A stretch of 64,000 nucleotides of DNA from Luteolibacter sp. (GTDB taxonomy: Bacteria; Verrucomicrobiota; Verrucomicrobiia; Verrucomicrobiales; Akkermansiaceae), in the NCBI GenBank assembly GCA_030696085.1, contig JAUYNL010000030.1, positions 1 through 64,000 of the forward strand. Direction: 5' to 3'. The notes below the pieces were generated by a model. That model saw only the letters and a list, made by a program, of their open reading frames with translations. It made no database searches and was not told the DNA's origin. The translations under genes were made by a program, and so were the position numbers. Positions 28,701-37,744 of the stretch are shown piece by piece; positions within the stretch are counted from its first letter, which is position 1; each line of letters begins with the position of its first letter.

Positions 28701-28930
28701 GCTGGTTCCAATAGGGCATCAATGAGCTGCCTGCGCTCACTTTCGGAAATTAGCAGGTTTGCCAGCGTCGAAGCAGGTGGTAGGGAGGCTGCACGGGCCA
28801 CCTCCCTGGGGCTGAGTTCAAGAGCCTCAAAAACCGAGACGGCACGAGACGGTGCCGAAAGGAAAATCACTCCGAGGATGAGGAGTCCCATTTTCTTCCA
28901 GAAGTCAAACGAGAGGGGATGGATCTTCAT
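25718..28930 (-). CDS. Large exported protein of unknown function
   Basis: 1070 residues with a clear signal peptide after a short positive N-terminus (MKIHPLSFDFWKKMGLLILG ... FLSAPSRA). The mature protein looks mainly alpha-helical. Segments such as AAQLHEFWGEHGKALEILV and VHLVRLLYRNGKQDAAKEVF near residues 85-135 are reminiscent of TPR-like helical repeats, as is DGQREAAIEWLANMV near the C-terminus, but no clean repeat register is seen. No catalytic motif is recognisable. The frame is uninterrupted and the codon use resembles the neighbours, so it is a real gene. It lies alone between rpoD (convergent) and the opp genes on the same strand. Confidence 0.75.
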   Translation of the reverse strand: MKIHPLSFDFWKKMGLLILGVIFLSAPSRAVSVFEALELSPREVARAASLPPASTLANLLISESERRQLIDALLEPAPVVADDKRSGYAAQLHEFWGEHGKALEILVRDTAGDFDRVHLVRLLYRNGKQDAAKEVFASIQSVAPPIGPVTSLPKCRIRFAVEPFLLKEDLSEMARFLAWLQPQCRISEWRSAVLAQRLNLALHRGTLTALLAEFAGESAITRSIAERMLDPASPTVTPAAGTPVPDLAWLVETEGCTAQAARLLEHAIQSGAGSAAERSELLRQFILKWNEDEPRARLLSRWMERDEEFIRLITDLRPVMSFSANLSFDPLCRLAERHPDDAYLNFLAGFNQTSRNDQGRSIIVKRSALDCLERAFVSSPLRVGGPGPAGDLNDVSGGAYRYPYWRDDVARYALEQLATRMTSRKLHELLFSRDDFEALPVPDRLRYLDAAGLDLPVMDVIFNTDWQYPANDAYGGGITFPSSHPRQPPQELLERFYAFMPEIILGSPQKPAALVAAHSKLPFQILFGISQRPSSAPEFDLLRRWHAGLLAREGEFARQVLAEGEKFRGGKLDFELMSEILGSEATQRIVQTREEAAKIHAKLRAFWWFGPPGLNGFPVGYGPDDYYEGWLLGEELFPAAWLIPRHPALADLWEASFFGVPTATPSWAAALRSQLPATSKLAAAYDIAITTGILKSPDPASSARANSHVEAMLKTREDPDFVLFRATNGISLKHGKPPTDPAAIEELAKLGNAPAPMRRAAADLALKAGRDRKEKLLVTLNSKGSTHSIGQAYPPGPSPDQLSSLAEAVRSLKAAPDLEESCRLLTELSESGQMGTHLVIQIPDVLARFKKPHHERLIELLRLELEPVPSASGRDEPQPQASFLDCRRLHAFFREQSPDAAAKFREIAIGRGWAGDDYSGEIAEMLLKDGQREAAIEWLANMVIQRRFPPPVSGGLYRFPTMRRHPPSDYLLDEYLPVAGLELIAREKLALPILAVIDTMSGREDPVLLGFLRFYDSPSIESFEQHLGGLTSPTNPHLSDTLRVRLPYLLSKLKHTKGLAKDLKEAATKE

Positions 28931-29059
28931 GGCACAGAATCCCTACGCGGGACAAGGGCCTTATCTTGCTTCAGAGTAGAATCGGCGGAGCAGCCGAAGA
29001 TTTCTCAAGCAAACACGGGTAACTTGGCGACGGAAGCGCGCAGGCAGGCGTTCTGTGAA

Positions 29060-30016
29060 TCAATCTTTGGATGACTTCGGATCGAGCGCGTCGCGCAGTC
29101 CGTCGCCGAGGAAGTTGAGGGAGAGCAGGGTGAGGATGAAGAAGATGGACGGGAAGATGAGCAGCAGCGGATTGGAGAGCATGCGGTCGGCTCCGTCCTT
29201 GATGAGGATGCCCCAGCTCGAATAGGGCGGCTGCACGCCCATGCCGAGGAACGAGAGCGTGGCCTCGAAGAGCATGACCGAGGGAATGGTGAGCGTGGCA
29301 TAAACCACGATCGGGCCGATGGCATTGGGGATGATGTGGCGCAGCAGGATGCGGTGCAGTGGCAGCCCGAGGGATTTCGCGGCCTCGACATACTCGCGCC
29401 CGGCGATGTCCTGCACCGACGCGCGCACGATGCGCGAAATGTTCAGCCAGGAAAGCGCGCCGATGGCGACAAAAAGCGGGATCAGGCTGGTGAACGGGGC
29501 GATCGTGTCGTGGTCGAAACTGCTTAGCTCCACCATCCATTCGGTGAAGTCATGGGTATAACCTTTCGCCAGCGCGGAAAACAGAATTACGATGATCAGG
29601 AAGGGTAGCGAGTAGAGCACATCGACACCGCGCATCAGGAAGGCGTCCACCTTGCCGCCGAGGTATCCGGCGACGGCGCCGACACTGACGCCGATGGTCA
29701 GCGAGACGGAGGTGGTGATGAGGCCGACGAGGATGGAAATGCGCCCGCCGTGGAGAATGCGGGAAAAGAGATCGCGCCCGAGGTGGTCGGTGCCCATCCA
29801 GTGGCCGGGGGAAGGGCCGGCGTTCTTGTTAGGAAGGCTCTGCGCGGCGGGATCCGGCAGGGCTGGAAAAAACGGCACGATGAAACAAAGCAGGATGATG
29901 AACCCGAGGAAGGCCAGACCGCACATCGCCGCGCGGTTGCGGCGCAGGCGGAGCCAGGCGTCGCCCCACAACGAGTGGCCGGCTTCCTGTTCGATGAGGT
30001 TGATAGATGTTTCCAC
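29060..30016 (-). CDS. oppC: Oligopeptide ABC transporter permease OppC
   Basis: 318 residues. An N-terminal cytoplasmic stretch is followed by a membrane helix (MCGLAFLGFIILLCFIVPFF), the family segment GTDHLGRDLFSRILHGGRIS and five further helices. The EAA motif that contacts the ATPase is EYVEAAKSLGLPLHRILLRH, with IIPNAIGPIVV following. The C-terminal GDGLRDALDPK is typical of DppC/OppC. It forms the inner-membrane pore with OppB, 7 bp upstream. No ATPase genes follow: the next gene downstream is the 1070-residue exported protein. Confidence 0.93.
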   Translation of the reverse strand: METSINLIEQEAGHSLWGDAWLRLRRNRAAMCGLAFLGFIILLCFIVPFFPALPDPAAQSLPNKNAGPSPGHWMGTDHLGRDLFSRILHGGRISILVGLITTSVSLTIGVSVGAVAGYLGGKVDAFLMRGVDVLYSLPFLIIVILFSALAKGYTHDFTEWMVELSSFDHDTIAPFTSLIPLFVAIGALSWLNISRIVRASVQDIAGREYVEAAKSLGLPLHRILLRHIIPNAIGPIVVYATLTIPSVMLFEATLSFLGMGVQPPYSSWGILIKDGADRMLSNPLLLIFPSIFFILTLLSLNFLGDGLRDALDPKSSKD

Positions 30017-30023
30017 GGTGATT

Positions 30024-30959
<936 letters not shown>

Positions 30960-30971
30960 GAAGGGGACGGT

Positions 30972-32867
30972 TCAGGGTCGCAGGGTGATGGATTTCCACG
31001 GGTGGTTGTTGAGCACCAGCGGGTGCCAGCCGAGGACTTCGGGGCGGTGAAGATAGATGAGCGAATACCATGCCACCGGCAGAATCGGCAGTTCTTCCAT
31101 CAGGATGCTTTCCGCCCTGGCGAGGGTGGCGTTACGGCGGGCGTGATCCGGTTCCCGGGCGGCCTGACGCAGCATGGCTTCGTATTTCATGCTGTGCCAG
31201 CCGGTGTTGTTGTTGCCATTGTCGCGGGTCCACATGTCGAGAAAGGTGGTGGGATCGAGGTAATCGCCGATCCATCCGGCCATGGCCATGTCGAAGTTGA
31301 GGCTTTGCTGGGCGGCGATGTAGGATCCCCAGTCCTTTTGTTCGATGGTGACGCGGACGCCGAGTTTTCGGAAAGTCTGTTGCAGCGCATCCGCGGCGGG
31401 GTGGGGGCGCGAGGTGAGGATGGCATAGGAAGGCAGCCCCCTGCCATCCGGGTATCCCGCTTCCGCGAGCAAGGCTTTTGCTTTTGCGAGATCATGATGC
31501 AGCACGTCGGGCGCGCTGTAGTCCCCGAGTTTCGGCGTCATGGTTTTGGCCGGGGAAAATCCCTCGTAGATGTATTGGCATAACTCCGCGCGGTTGATCG
31601 CGAGCGAAAAGGCCCGGCGGACGCGCGGATCATCGAGACCTTTGCGCGTCACGTTGAGCCGGAGGAAGATGGTGCCCACATAGGGCTCCGTGCGCAGGTA
31701 CTGCGGATGGCTGGCGCGGACCTTGCCTAGCAGTTCGGCGGGAAGGCTGTAGGTGGTGTGGAGCTGGCCGGCGAAAAACGCCCGCGTCTCGGTGTAGGGA
31801 TTTTCGATCGGGATGAAACGGATGCCATTCAGGCCGACCTTGGCCGCATCCCAGTAATGCGGATTCCGGCGGACCTCGATGTAGTGATTGTAGCGCCATT
31901 CCTTCAACTCGAAGGGGCCGTTGCCAACGAGGTTGCCCTTCTTCGACCAATCGGTGAAACGGTCGGTCATTTTGCCGAATTTGAGGATCACATGGCGGGG
32001 CACGGGAAACCAGGTGCTGTGACGCGCCATCGACGGCAGGTAGGGCACGGGTTCGCGCAGCGTGACCACCAAGGTGTGCGGGTTCGGCGCGCGCAGGCCG
32101 ATGTCCGCTTTTTCGAAGAGATCCGTCTCAACATGGTCTAGCAGCCGCTCGATCACCATCGTGCGGACCTCGATAGGGACGGTTTCCGGCCAGTCGAAGA
32201 GCGAGGGATCATCGCGGAGCGCCCGGAGTTGGACGGCGTTGAGGCGGTCGAGGCCATTGGCGGCGAGCAGGCGCTTTCTATCAGTGATGGAAAGCCGCTT
32301 GAAATCGCGATTTGCCAGATCTCCGGCATCGATGGCGGGATCGCCGCTGAAGTTGGCGTGTTTCAGGGTTTCCCATGCCACCGGGAAATCCCCATCGAGG
32401 CCGCAAAGGATGTATCCGCGCTGGTCGCGGTTGTAGGCTTCCGCGTTGCGGATCGAGTGCAGCATCGGCGCATAAGCCGCCGCCAGTCCGGGACTGAGCA
32501 TCCGGTGATAGGAGAAAATGAAATCCTCGGCCGTTAGGAGTACGCCGTCGGACCACCTCGCATCCGGGCGCAGGTGAAAGACCCACTCGGTCATGTCCTC
32601 ATTGTGCTCCCAATGGGTGGCGACGCCGGGTTCGAGCGCGATGTCATCGCTTGGGTGTTCCGCGATCAGTCCTTCGTAAAGCGAGGAGATGATTCTGTTT
32701 TCCGGCACGCCGGTGACGAGTTGCAGGTCGAGCGCGCGCGGCTCCGCCGTATTGCCGACGAGCAGGATGCCGTCGCGGTTCGCACGCTCGACGTCGCTCT
32801 CGCGCTTGCAGCCGCAGAGCGCTGCCATGGAGAGCAGGACGGGGAGGGTGACTCGGGGCAGGTTCAA
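30972..32867 (-). CDS. oppA: Oligopeptide-binding lipoprotein OppA-like
   Basis: 631 residues, somewhat longer than the usual 530-600. A lipoprotein signal (MNLPRVTLPVLLSMAALCGC) has lipobox ALCGC, so the mature protein is lipid-anchored. Family 5 solute-binding features are visible: NTAEPRALDLQLVTG near the N-terminus, LYEGLIAEHPSDDIALEPGV, WVFHLRPDARWSDGVLLTAEDFIFSY, the later GNGPFELKEWRYNHYIEVRR, and NRAELCQYIYEGFSPAKTM. It captures peptides and feeds OppBC. An inserted helical segment near residues 150-250 (LANRDFKRLSITDRKRLL, LLDHVETDLFEKADIG) explains the extra length. Confidence 0.9.
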   Translation of the reverse strand: MNLPRVTLPVLLSMAALCGCKRESDVERANRDGILLVGNTAEPRALDLQLVTGVPENRIISSLYEGLIAEHPSDDIALEPGVATHWEHNEDMTEWVFHLRPDARWSDGVLLTAEDFIFSYHRMLSPGLAAAYAPMLHSIRNAEAYNRDQRGYILCGLDGDFPVAWETLKHANFSGDPAIDAGDLANRDFKRLSITDRKRLLAANGLDRLNAVQLRALRDDPSLFDWPETVPIEVRTMVIERLLDHVETDLFEKADIGLRAPNPHTLVVTLREPVPYLPSMARHSTWFPVPRHVILKFGKMTDRFTDWSKKGNLVGNGPFELKEWRYNHYIEVRRNPHYWDAAKVGLNGIRFIPIENPYTETRAFFAGQLHTTYSLPAELLGKVRASHPQYLRTEPYVGTIFLRLNVTRKGLDDPRVRRAFSLAINRAELCQYIYEGFSPAKTMTPKLGDYSAPDVLHHDLAKAKALLAEAGYPDGRGLPSYAILTSRPHPAADALQQTFRKLGVRVTIEQKDWGSYIAAQQSLNFDMAMAGWIGDYLDPTTFLDMWTRDNGNNNTGWHSMKYEAMLRQAAREPDHARRNATLARAESILMEELPILPVAWYSLIYLHRPEVLGWHPLVLNNHPWKSITLRP

Positions 32868-33015
32868 CGAGCGGGAACTTAGGAGCCCGCCGGACTCAGC
32901 GCAACTCCGCTGAGGAATTTCCCGCCGCCACGATGCGGAAGCCGGGCTTGCCGTGGCACCAACACCGAGTCATCTTCCGCGCCATGCAACCGGTTACCAA
33001 ACGCCTGCGGATCTG

Positions 33016-34596
33016 ATGGACGTGAGCCCACAGAGTCCCGCGACGCCGCTCATGCTGGGTTTGAAAACCTTGGGACTGCTGCTGTTTGCGGCGGCTGTCG
33101 GATTCGTGGCGGATTGGAAACTCAATCTCGGAGTGGTGCCGGCCACCATGATCGGGGCCTCGGTGTTTGGCGTGGGTTTCTTCGCGATGCTCAAATTGCG
33201 CGGGGCACCGCGCGAGATGGGGCTCACTTTCGGGCTCAAGTTTCTAAGCGTCACGGCATACAAGATCCTCAACGTCACGCTGGTGCTGTGGCTCTCGCAT
33301 GACCTTGGCTTTTCCGAACAGAGCGCGCTGAGCCTGATCGTCGGCTGGTCGTTTTTCATGACGATGACGACGATCCTGGCCGGCAGCATCACCGATGCGC
33401 TCGGGCTGCGGCGCACACTGCTCATCGGCATGTCGTTGTGCGTAGTGACGCGCTTCGTGATGGTGTTCTCCACCAGCAAGCTGCTGGCGCTGGCGTGCGG
33501 CCTGTTCCCGCTGGCGGTGGGCGAGGCGCTGTGCACGCCGGTGCTGGTGGCGGCGCTGCGGCGCTACTCCACGCCGGAGCAGCGCTCGGTGGCGTTCTCA
33601 TTGTTTTACGCGCTGATGAATTTCGGCTTCATGTTCGGCTACTTCATCTTCGACGGAGTGCGCGAGGCGATGGCCGGGAAAGATCCGCTAGTCGGATTGG
33701 GTGCCTACCGCACGTTGTTGCTGACGAGCATGGGCATCGAGCTGCTGATGCTTCCGATTATCCTGCTGCTGCGCCCCGGAGTGGAAATGACCAGGGACGG
33801 TCTCGTCACCGTGCCGGAGGCGCATCAGTATCCGGGCGCGGGTTTCTGGGAGAAAATCCGCCTGACCGCCGCCGACGCCTGGCGGGATACGCTGCGGACT
33901 TTCACCGGCCTGGTGAAATCCGAGGGCTTTCACCGGCTGATCATGTTCCTGCTGATGATCGGTCTGCTCAAGGTGGTCTTCAACGCGATGGACTACGTGT
34001 TGCCGCCCTTCGCGATCCGCGAGCTTGGCGAGGGCGCGCGGGTCGGCCGCCTCAACGCGATCAACGGCATCCTCATCCTCGTGCTCGCTCCGGCGGTGGG
34101 CATGATGACGCGCAAATACGCTTCCTACTCGATGGTGATCCTCGGCGGATTCATCACCGCCTCCTCGTTCGTGTTCATGGCGCTGCCGACCTCGGTTTTC
34201 CAAAACATGGCGGACGGCTGGCTCGGCAAGGCCGTCGGAAACGGCTATCTGGAGATCGTCGGCGCGGTGCACCCATATTACGTGATGATCTTCTTCTGGC
34301 AGGTCGTGTTTTCGGTGGGCGAGGCGTTCTACTCGCCGCGCGTCTATGAATACGCGGCCTCCATCGCGCCGAAAGGCCAGGAGGCGTCCTATGCCTCGCT
34401 ATCCTATGTGCCGCTTCTGATCGGCAAACTCGTCACTGGCGCGGCCTTCGGCGGCCTGCTCGCGAAATACTGCCCCCTGGATGGCCCGCGCGATCCTGGC
34501 ACGATGTGGCTCATCATCGGGCTGCTGGTGCTCGTCGCGCCGGTCGGCTTGTTCACCCTGCGGCGCTTCATCCGGGTGAAGGAGGAGGGCCGTTAG
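33016..34596 (+). CDS. MFS transporter (POT/PTR-like)
   Basis: About 526 residues from the ATG at 33016; an upstream GTG at 32953 would add 21 residues. Twelve or more hydrophobic segments are visible. Between segments 2 and 3 the loop reads GSITDALGLRRTLLIGMSL, the MFS motif A-like loop D-x-x-G-R-R. LACGLFPLAVGEALCTPVLV and YALMNFGFMFGYFIFDGV resemble peptide/nitrate (POT) carriers. A long central loop carries VEMTRDGLVTVPEAHQYPGA. It is divergent from oppA, and the pairing with a peptide ABC importer suggests, but does not prove, peptide or amino-acid substrates. Confidence 0.8.
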   Translation: MDVSPQSPATPLMLGLKTLGLLLFAAAVGFVADWKLNLGVVPATMIGASVFGVGFFAMLKLRGAPREMGLTFGLKFLSVTAYKILNVTLVLWLSHDLGFSEQSALSLIVGWSFFMTMTTILAGSITDALGLRRTLLIGMSLCVVTRFVMVFSTSKLLALACGLFPLAVGEALCTPVLVAALRRYSTPEQRSVAFSLFYALMNFGFMFGYFIFDGVREAMAGKDPLVGLGAYRTLLLTSMGIELLMLPIILLLRPGVEMTRDGLVTVPEAHQYPGAGFWEKIRLTAADAWRDTLRTFTGLVKSEGFHRLIMFLLMIGLLKVVFNAMDYVLPPFAIRELGEGARVGRLNAINGILILVLAPAVGMMTRKYASYSMVILGGFITASSFVFMALPTSVFQNMADGWLGKAVGNGYLEIVGAVHPYYVMIFFWQVVFSVGEAFYSPRVYEYAASIAPKGQEASYASLSYVPLLIGKLVTGAAFGGLLAKYCPLDGPRDPGTMWLIIGLLVLVAPVGLFTLRRFIRVKEEGR

Positions 34597-34606
34597 GAGG
34601 GTCTTC

Positions 34607-34984
34607 TCAGGAAATGTGCGCCTGATAGGCAGCGGCATCCATCAGCGAGGAAACTTCGGCCGGATTCTTGATGCGGAGCTTGAAGATCCAGCCCTTGCCG
34701 TAGGGATCGGTGTTGACGAGCGAGGGATCCGCCTCGACTTCCGGGTTCACCTCCACGACCTCGCCGCCCACCGGGGCATAGATGTCGCTGGCGGCTTTCA
34801 CGGATTCCACCACCGCGGTCGGGTCTCCGGCATCCACCGCGCGCTCGAGCGCCGGGAGCTCGACGAAGACCACGTCGGTGAGTTCTTCCTGGGCGTGATC
34901 GGAAATGCCAACGGTGGCGATGTCGCCATCAAGGCGCAGCCATTCGTGGGAGGAGCAGTAACGGAGGTCGGTGGGGATGTTCAT
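34607..34984 (-). CDS. gcvH: Glycine cleavage system H protein
   Basis: 125 residues from the ATG at 34984. It carries the aminomethyl intermediate on a lipoyl arm between P, T and L proteins. The lipoylated lysine is K63 in VVESVKAASDIYAPVGGEVV. The N-terminal LRYCSSHEWLRLDGDIATVG and the C-terminal PYGKGWIFKLRIKNP are typical. A longer upstream frame overlaps the nucleotidyltransferase gene and was rejected. It follows that gene by 19 bp, and gcvT lies further upstream on the same strand, so gcvT and gcvH are probably one operon interrupted by a two-gene cassette. Confidence 0.95.
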   Translation of the reverse strand: MNIPTDLRYCSSHEWLRLDGDIATVGISDHAQEELTDVVFVELPALERAVDAGDPTAVVESVKAASDIYAPVGGEVVEVNPEVEADPSLVNTDPYGKGWIFKLRIKNPAEVSSLMDAAAYQAHIS

Positions 34985-35003
34985 GGAGGAGATGGTGGAA
35001 GAA

Positions 35004-35525
35004 TTATGGTTCAAGACCGAGCGCGGTGGCCCATTCATCCCAGCGTTTTTGCAGGCCGTGACGAGACAAAATATCGGTGAAAAGATGGCGGTCGAATCCG
35101 GGCAACTCTGCCAGATAGACCAGCCGTGCCCGGTCCTTCGGGCGGCCGACGGTGAGCGCGATGGCGGCAAGATGCTCGGGGCTAATGACCCGCATGCGGT
35201 GCATATCCCACTCCACCACCATTGCTGCTTCAATGGCTTCCGTTTCCAGACCGGGAGATGCGCTGAGGAATTGGACGGGGAAGCCATGGATGAGTATTCC
35301 CTCTTCATCGAAGTCGTTGAAACCGAGTGTGGCAAGGTGGGCGAAAAGCGGTTCCAGCGTTACGAGCAGGGAGCCTGGCGGCGGATCAACGAAGACAAAC
35401 ACATCGACATCCCTTGTGGCGAGCGGCTCTCCGTGGAAACCGGCGGCCGTGGCTCCCCCGATGGCATATTGCCTCAGGGTTCCTTCCTGGAGGAGTTGCT
35501 CCAGGACATCGCAGACGGCTTGCAT
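35004..35525 (-). CDS. Nucleotidyltransferase-fold protein (MNT/AbiEii-like)
   Basis: 173 residues. The N-terminal core YAIGGATAAGFHGEPLATRD is followed by VDVFVFV, giving the GG loop at 23-24 and the metal-binding pair D39/D41 of the DNA-polymerase-beta superfamily. The HGEPLATRDVDVFV layout matches AbiEii-like and MNT-type proteins. The third carboxylate position appears as GFPVQFLSA with Gln instead of Asp, so catalytic activity is doubtful. A helical C-terminal part includes VISPEHLAAIALTVGRPKDR and ends with RWDEWATALGLEP. Its start lies inside a short upstream gene (35474-35647). The pair sits between gcvT and gcvH, which suggests a toxin-antitoxin-like cassette. Confidence 0.75.
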   Translation of the reverse strand: MQAVCDVLEQLLQEGTLRQYAIGGATAAGFHGEPLATRDVDVFVFVDPPPGSLLVTLEPLFAHLATLGFNDFDEEGILIHGFPVQFLSASPGLETEAIEAAMVVEWDMHRMRVISPEHLAAIALTVGRPKDRARLVYLAELPGFDRHLFTDILSRHGLQKRWDEWATALGLEP

Positions 35526-35647
35526 GATTTTTTAACGAGTTCGAGTTGGCGTGTCTCCTGGATGAACCTGCCGATGAGTTCGATTTTTTCGCCGATGGGA
35601 AGAGATCGCTGCTTTTCCCTCCAGTTTGGCATTCCACGGGAATTCAT
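35474..35647 (-). CDS. Small protein (57 aa) preceding the nucleotidyltransferase
   Basis: A 57-codon frame starts at ATG 35647, 15 bp after the gcvT stop, and ends at TGA 35474-35476. It overlaps the first 52 bases of the nucleotidyltransferase gene. The product begins MNSRGMPNWREKQRSLPIGE and continues with a plausible amphipathic helix (KIELIGRFIQETRQLELVKK). The tail past residue 41 lies in the overlap and looks less structured. I recognise no named family. The tight overlap fits a coupled two-gene module, with the small helical protein as possible partner or antitoxin of the nucleotidyltransferase. Confidence 0.5.
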   Translation of the reverse strand: MNSRGMPNWREKQRSLPIGEKIELIGRFIQETRQLELVKKSCKPSAMSWSNSSRKEP

Positions 35648-35662
35648 GATCAATGAATCGGG

Positions 35663-36742
35663 TTACTTCGCAGGTTTGTAAAACGGCTTTTTCACGACTT
35701 CGGCGGGAAACAGGCGGCCGCGGACGTCGATTTGGAGCTCGGTTTCGGGTTTCGAGTATTCCGTAGGGAGGTAGGCCATGCCGATGCCGGTCATGAGTGA
35801 GGGGGAAAGCACGCCGCTGGCGAGCTCGCCGATGACCTGGCCCGCGGCATTGGCGACGGGATAGTGGGCGCGGGGCGGCGGGCCTTTGCCGGTGTATTGC
35901 AGGGCGGTGAGTCGCATGGACGGGCCATCGGTTTTCTGGCGGGCGAGGGTTTCACGGCCGATGAAGTCGGGTTTTTCGAGATCGCAGAAAAATCCGAGGC
36001 CGGCCTCGATGGGAGTGCGTTCAGGGGAGAGGTCGCTGCCGTTGAGCGGGTAGCCCATTTCGAGGCGCAGGGTGTCGCGCGCGCCGAGTCCGCAGGGTGC
36101 GGCACCGGCGGCCAGGAATTTCTCCCACCAGGCGATGCCCTCGGCGGCCGGGCAGAAGAACTCGAAGCCGTCCTCGCCGGTGTAGCCGGTGCGGCAGACG
36201 ATGGCTCCGGAAGCCGTGGTGGCGATGCCGTTTCTAGCAGGAAGCATTTCGCCCGGGCAGACCTTGGCGAAGATCTCAGCGGCGAGCGGTCCCTGGATGG
36301 CCATGCCGGCCCAGAGGTCGCTTTCATTGCGCAGTGTGGCCTGTTCGTCCTGATGGGAGGCGAGCCAGAAAAAGTCCTCATCGATCATCGAGGCGTTCAC
36401 CACCAGGAAGAAGTCGCTTTCGCCCGTGCGGTAGGCGATGAGGTCGTCGATCACGCCGCCGTTTTCATTGAGCATGATCGTGTATTGGCCCTGGCCGGGG
36501 GCGAGTCTGGCAAGGTTGTTGGTGAACATCCGGTTGAGCCAGGCCTCGGCGGCGGAACCGCTGACAAGGAACTGGCCCATGTGGGAGATGTCGAAAATCC
36601 CGACCTTGGAGCGCACGGCCGTGTGCTCGTCGATGATGGACGAGTATTGCACCGGCATGTTCCAGCCAGCGAAGGGGACGAGGCGCGCCCCGAGCGCCTG
36701 ATGGGCGGCTTCGAGCGGCGAGTGTTTCAGATCGGACGTCAC
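35663..36742 (-). CDS. gcvT: Aminomethyltransferase (glycine cleavage T protein)
   Basis: 359 residues from the GTG at 36742; an upstream extension lacks family similarity. It transfers the methylene group from H-protein-bound aminomethyl to tetrahydrofolate. Motifs: LVPFAGWNMPVQYSSIIDEH at the N-terminus, KVGIFDISHMGQFLVSG, AYRTGESDFFLVVNAS, GIATTASGAIVCRTGYTGED, GARDTLRLEMGYPLNGSDL and a C-terminal GQVIGELASGVLSPSLMTGI. These match GcvT rather than YgfZ or sarcosine oxidase. gcvP is not in the window. Confidence 0.95.
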   Translation of the reverse strand: MTSDLKHSPLEAAHQALGARLVPFAGWNMPVQYSSIIDEHTAVRSKVGIFDISHMGQFLVSGSAAEAWLNRMFTNNLARLAPGQGQYTIMLNENGGVIDDLIAYRTGESDFFLVVNASMIDEDFFWLASHQDEQATLRNESDLWAGMAIQGPLAAEIFAKVCPGEMLPARNGIATTASGAIVCRTGYTGEDGFEFFCPAAEGIAWWEKFLAAGAAPCGLGARDTLRLEMGYPLNGSDLSPERTPIEAGLGFFCDLEKPDFIGRETLARQKTDGPSMRLTALQYTGKGPPPRAHYPVANAAGQVIGELASGVLSPSLMTGIGMAYLPTEYSKPETELQIDVRGRLFPAEVVKKPFYKPAK

Positions 36743-36809
36743 GCGGCGGACTGTGAGAATCCGGCCCCGCCTTGTCAACCAGCGGGAAAACCGGCTCCGC
36801 CCCAGGGCT

Positions 36810-37682
36810 TCATTTCCTGGCGACCACGCGCCAGGTGGCGAGCAGGGTGAGGGTGGCACCGAGGATTTCCATGCGCTGGAAGGTCTCGCCGAAGCAGAGG
36901 AAGCCGCCGATGCCGGTGACGATGGGTAGCAGCATCTGGATCGAGGAGCCCTTCGCCACCGACATGATCTGATAGGCGCGCGTCATTTCCAACTGCGCGA
37001 TGGCCACCACGATGGCGGCGAAGGTCAGCCCGGCCCATGCCACGGGCGGGATTTGCGGAAGCCTCGCCACCACCGGGCAGGCGATGAGCAGGCTGTAGAG
37101 CGCCTGCGAGGCGAAGATGGTGGCCGGGTGTTCCTGGTGGCGGAGCTTGCGGATGATGACCACCACCCAGCCGGCCGAGGCCGCGCCTGACAACGCGAGC
37201 AGATCGTATGCGGACGGATGAAACAGTTTCCCGTCACCGCTGAGGAAAATCGCGAGACCGCACAGGCCTACGAGCATCCAGATGACGGACGCGCGGCTGA
37301 GTTTTTCCTTCAGCCACAGCGCGGCGATGGCCGAGGCGAACACCGGATACGTTAGATTCAGGATCACCGCGCGGGCGGCTCCGAGTTTCACGATGGTGAC
37401 GTAGAAGATGATGATCGCCAGGCCGCCGACCACGCCGCGCAGCGCGACGAGCCGGTTGGCGAACAAGCGGTCCATCCGCAAGCCGCGGCCCCGGCCATGG
37501 AGCGCGAAGACGACGAGGAGTCCGACGATGCCGCGGAACAAGGAGGCAATCCAGCCATCGGCCGCCGGGGCGTGCATGGCGACGGCGCGGATCGCCAGCG
37601 TGTTGACGCTGAAGAGGAGCACCGAAACGAGCATGGGCGTCATGCCGCGCAGGGTGAGCGGTGGATCGGTTTTCGTGGGCAT
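36810..37682 (-). CDS. EamA/DMT-family transporter
   Basis: 290 residues from the ATG at 37682, a typical EamA length. Ten hydrophobic segments form two repeats. Characteristic pieces are GMTPMLVSVLLFSVNTLAIR at the first helix, VVGGLAIIIFYVTIVKLGAA, then ILNLTYPVFASAIAALWLKE at the end of repeat one, and SSIQMLLPIVTGIGGFLCFG before the last helix. These proteins export metabolites or drugs across the inner membrane. A longer in-frame extension upstream reads through the divergent gene and is not real. It lies 67 bp upstream of gcvT on the same strand. Confidence 0.88.
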   Translation of the reverse strand: MPTKTDPPLTLRGMTPMLVSVLLFSVNTLAIRAVAMHAPAADGWIASLFRGIVGLLVVFALHGRGRGLRMDRLFANRLVALRGVVGGLAIIIFYVTIVKLGAARAVILNLTYPVFASAIAALWLKEKLSRASVIWMLVGLCGLAIFLSGDGKLFHPSAYDLLALSGAASAGWVVVIIRKLRHQEHPATIFASQALYSLLIACPVVARLPQIPPVAWAGLTFAAIVVAIAQLEMTRAYQIMSVAKGSSIQMLLPIVTGIGGFLCFGETFQRMEILGATLTLLATWRVVARK

Positions 37683-37744
37683 GTTGGGAAATCGTTGAGG
37701 CGGAGGGCTTGTCAATCCGTGGGAAATGGGGATGGTTGCGCCGC

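Noticed and set aside
36743-36809. Possible glycine riboswitch upstream of gcvT
   Set aside because: The gap is only 67 bp, too short for the tandem aptamer, and no conserved core was visible.
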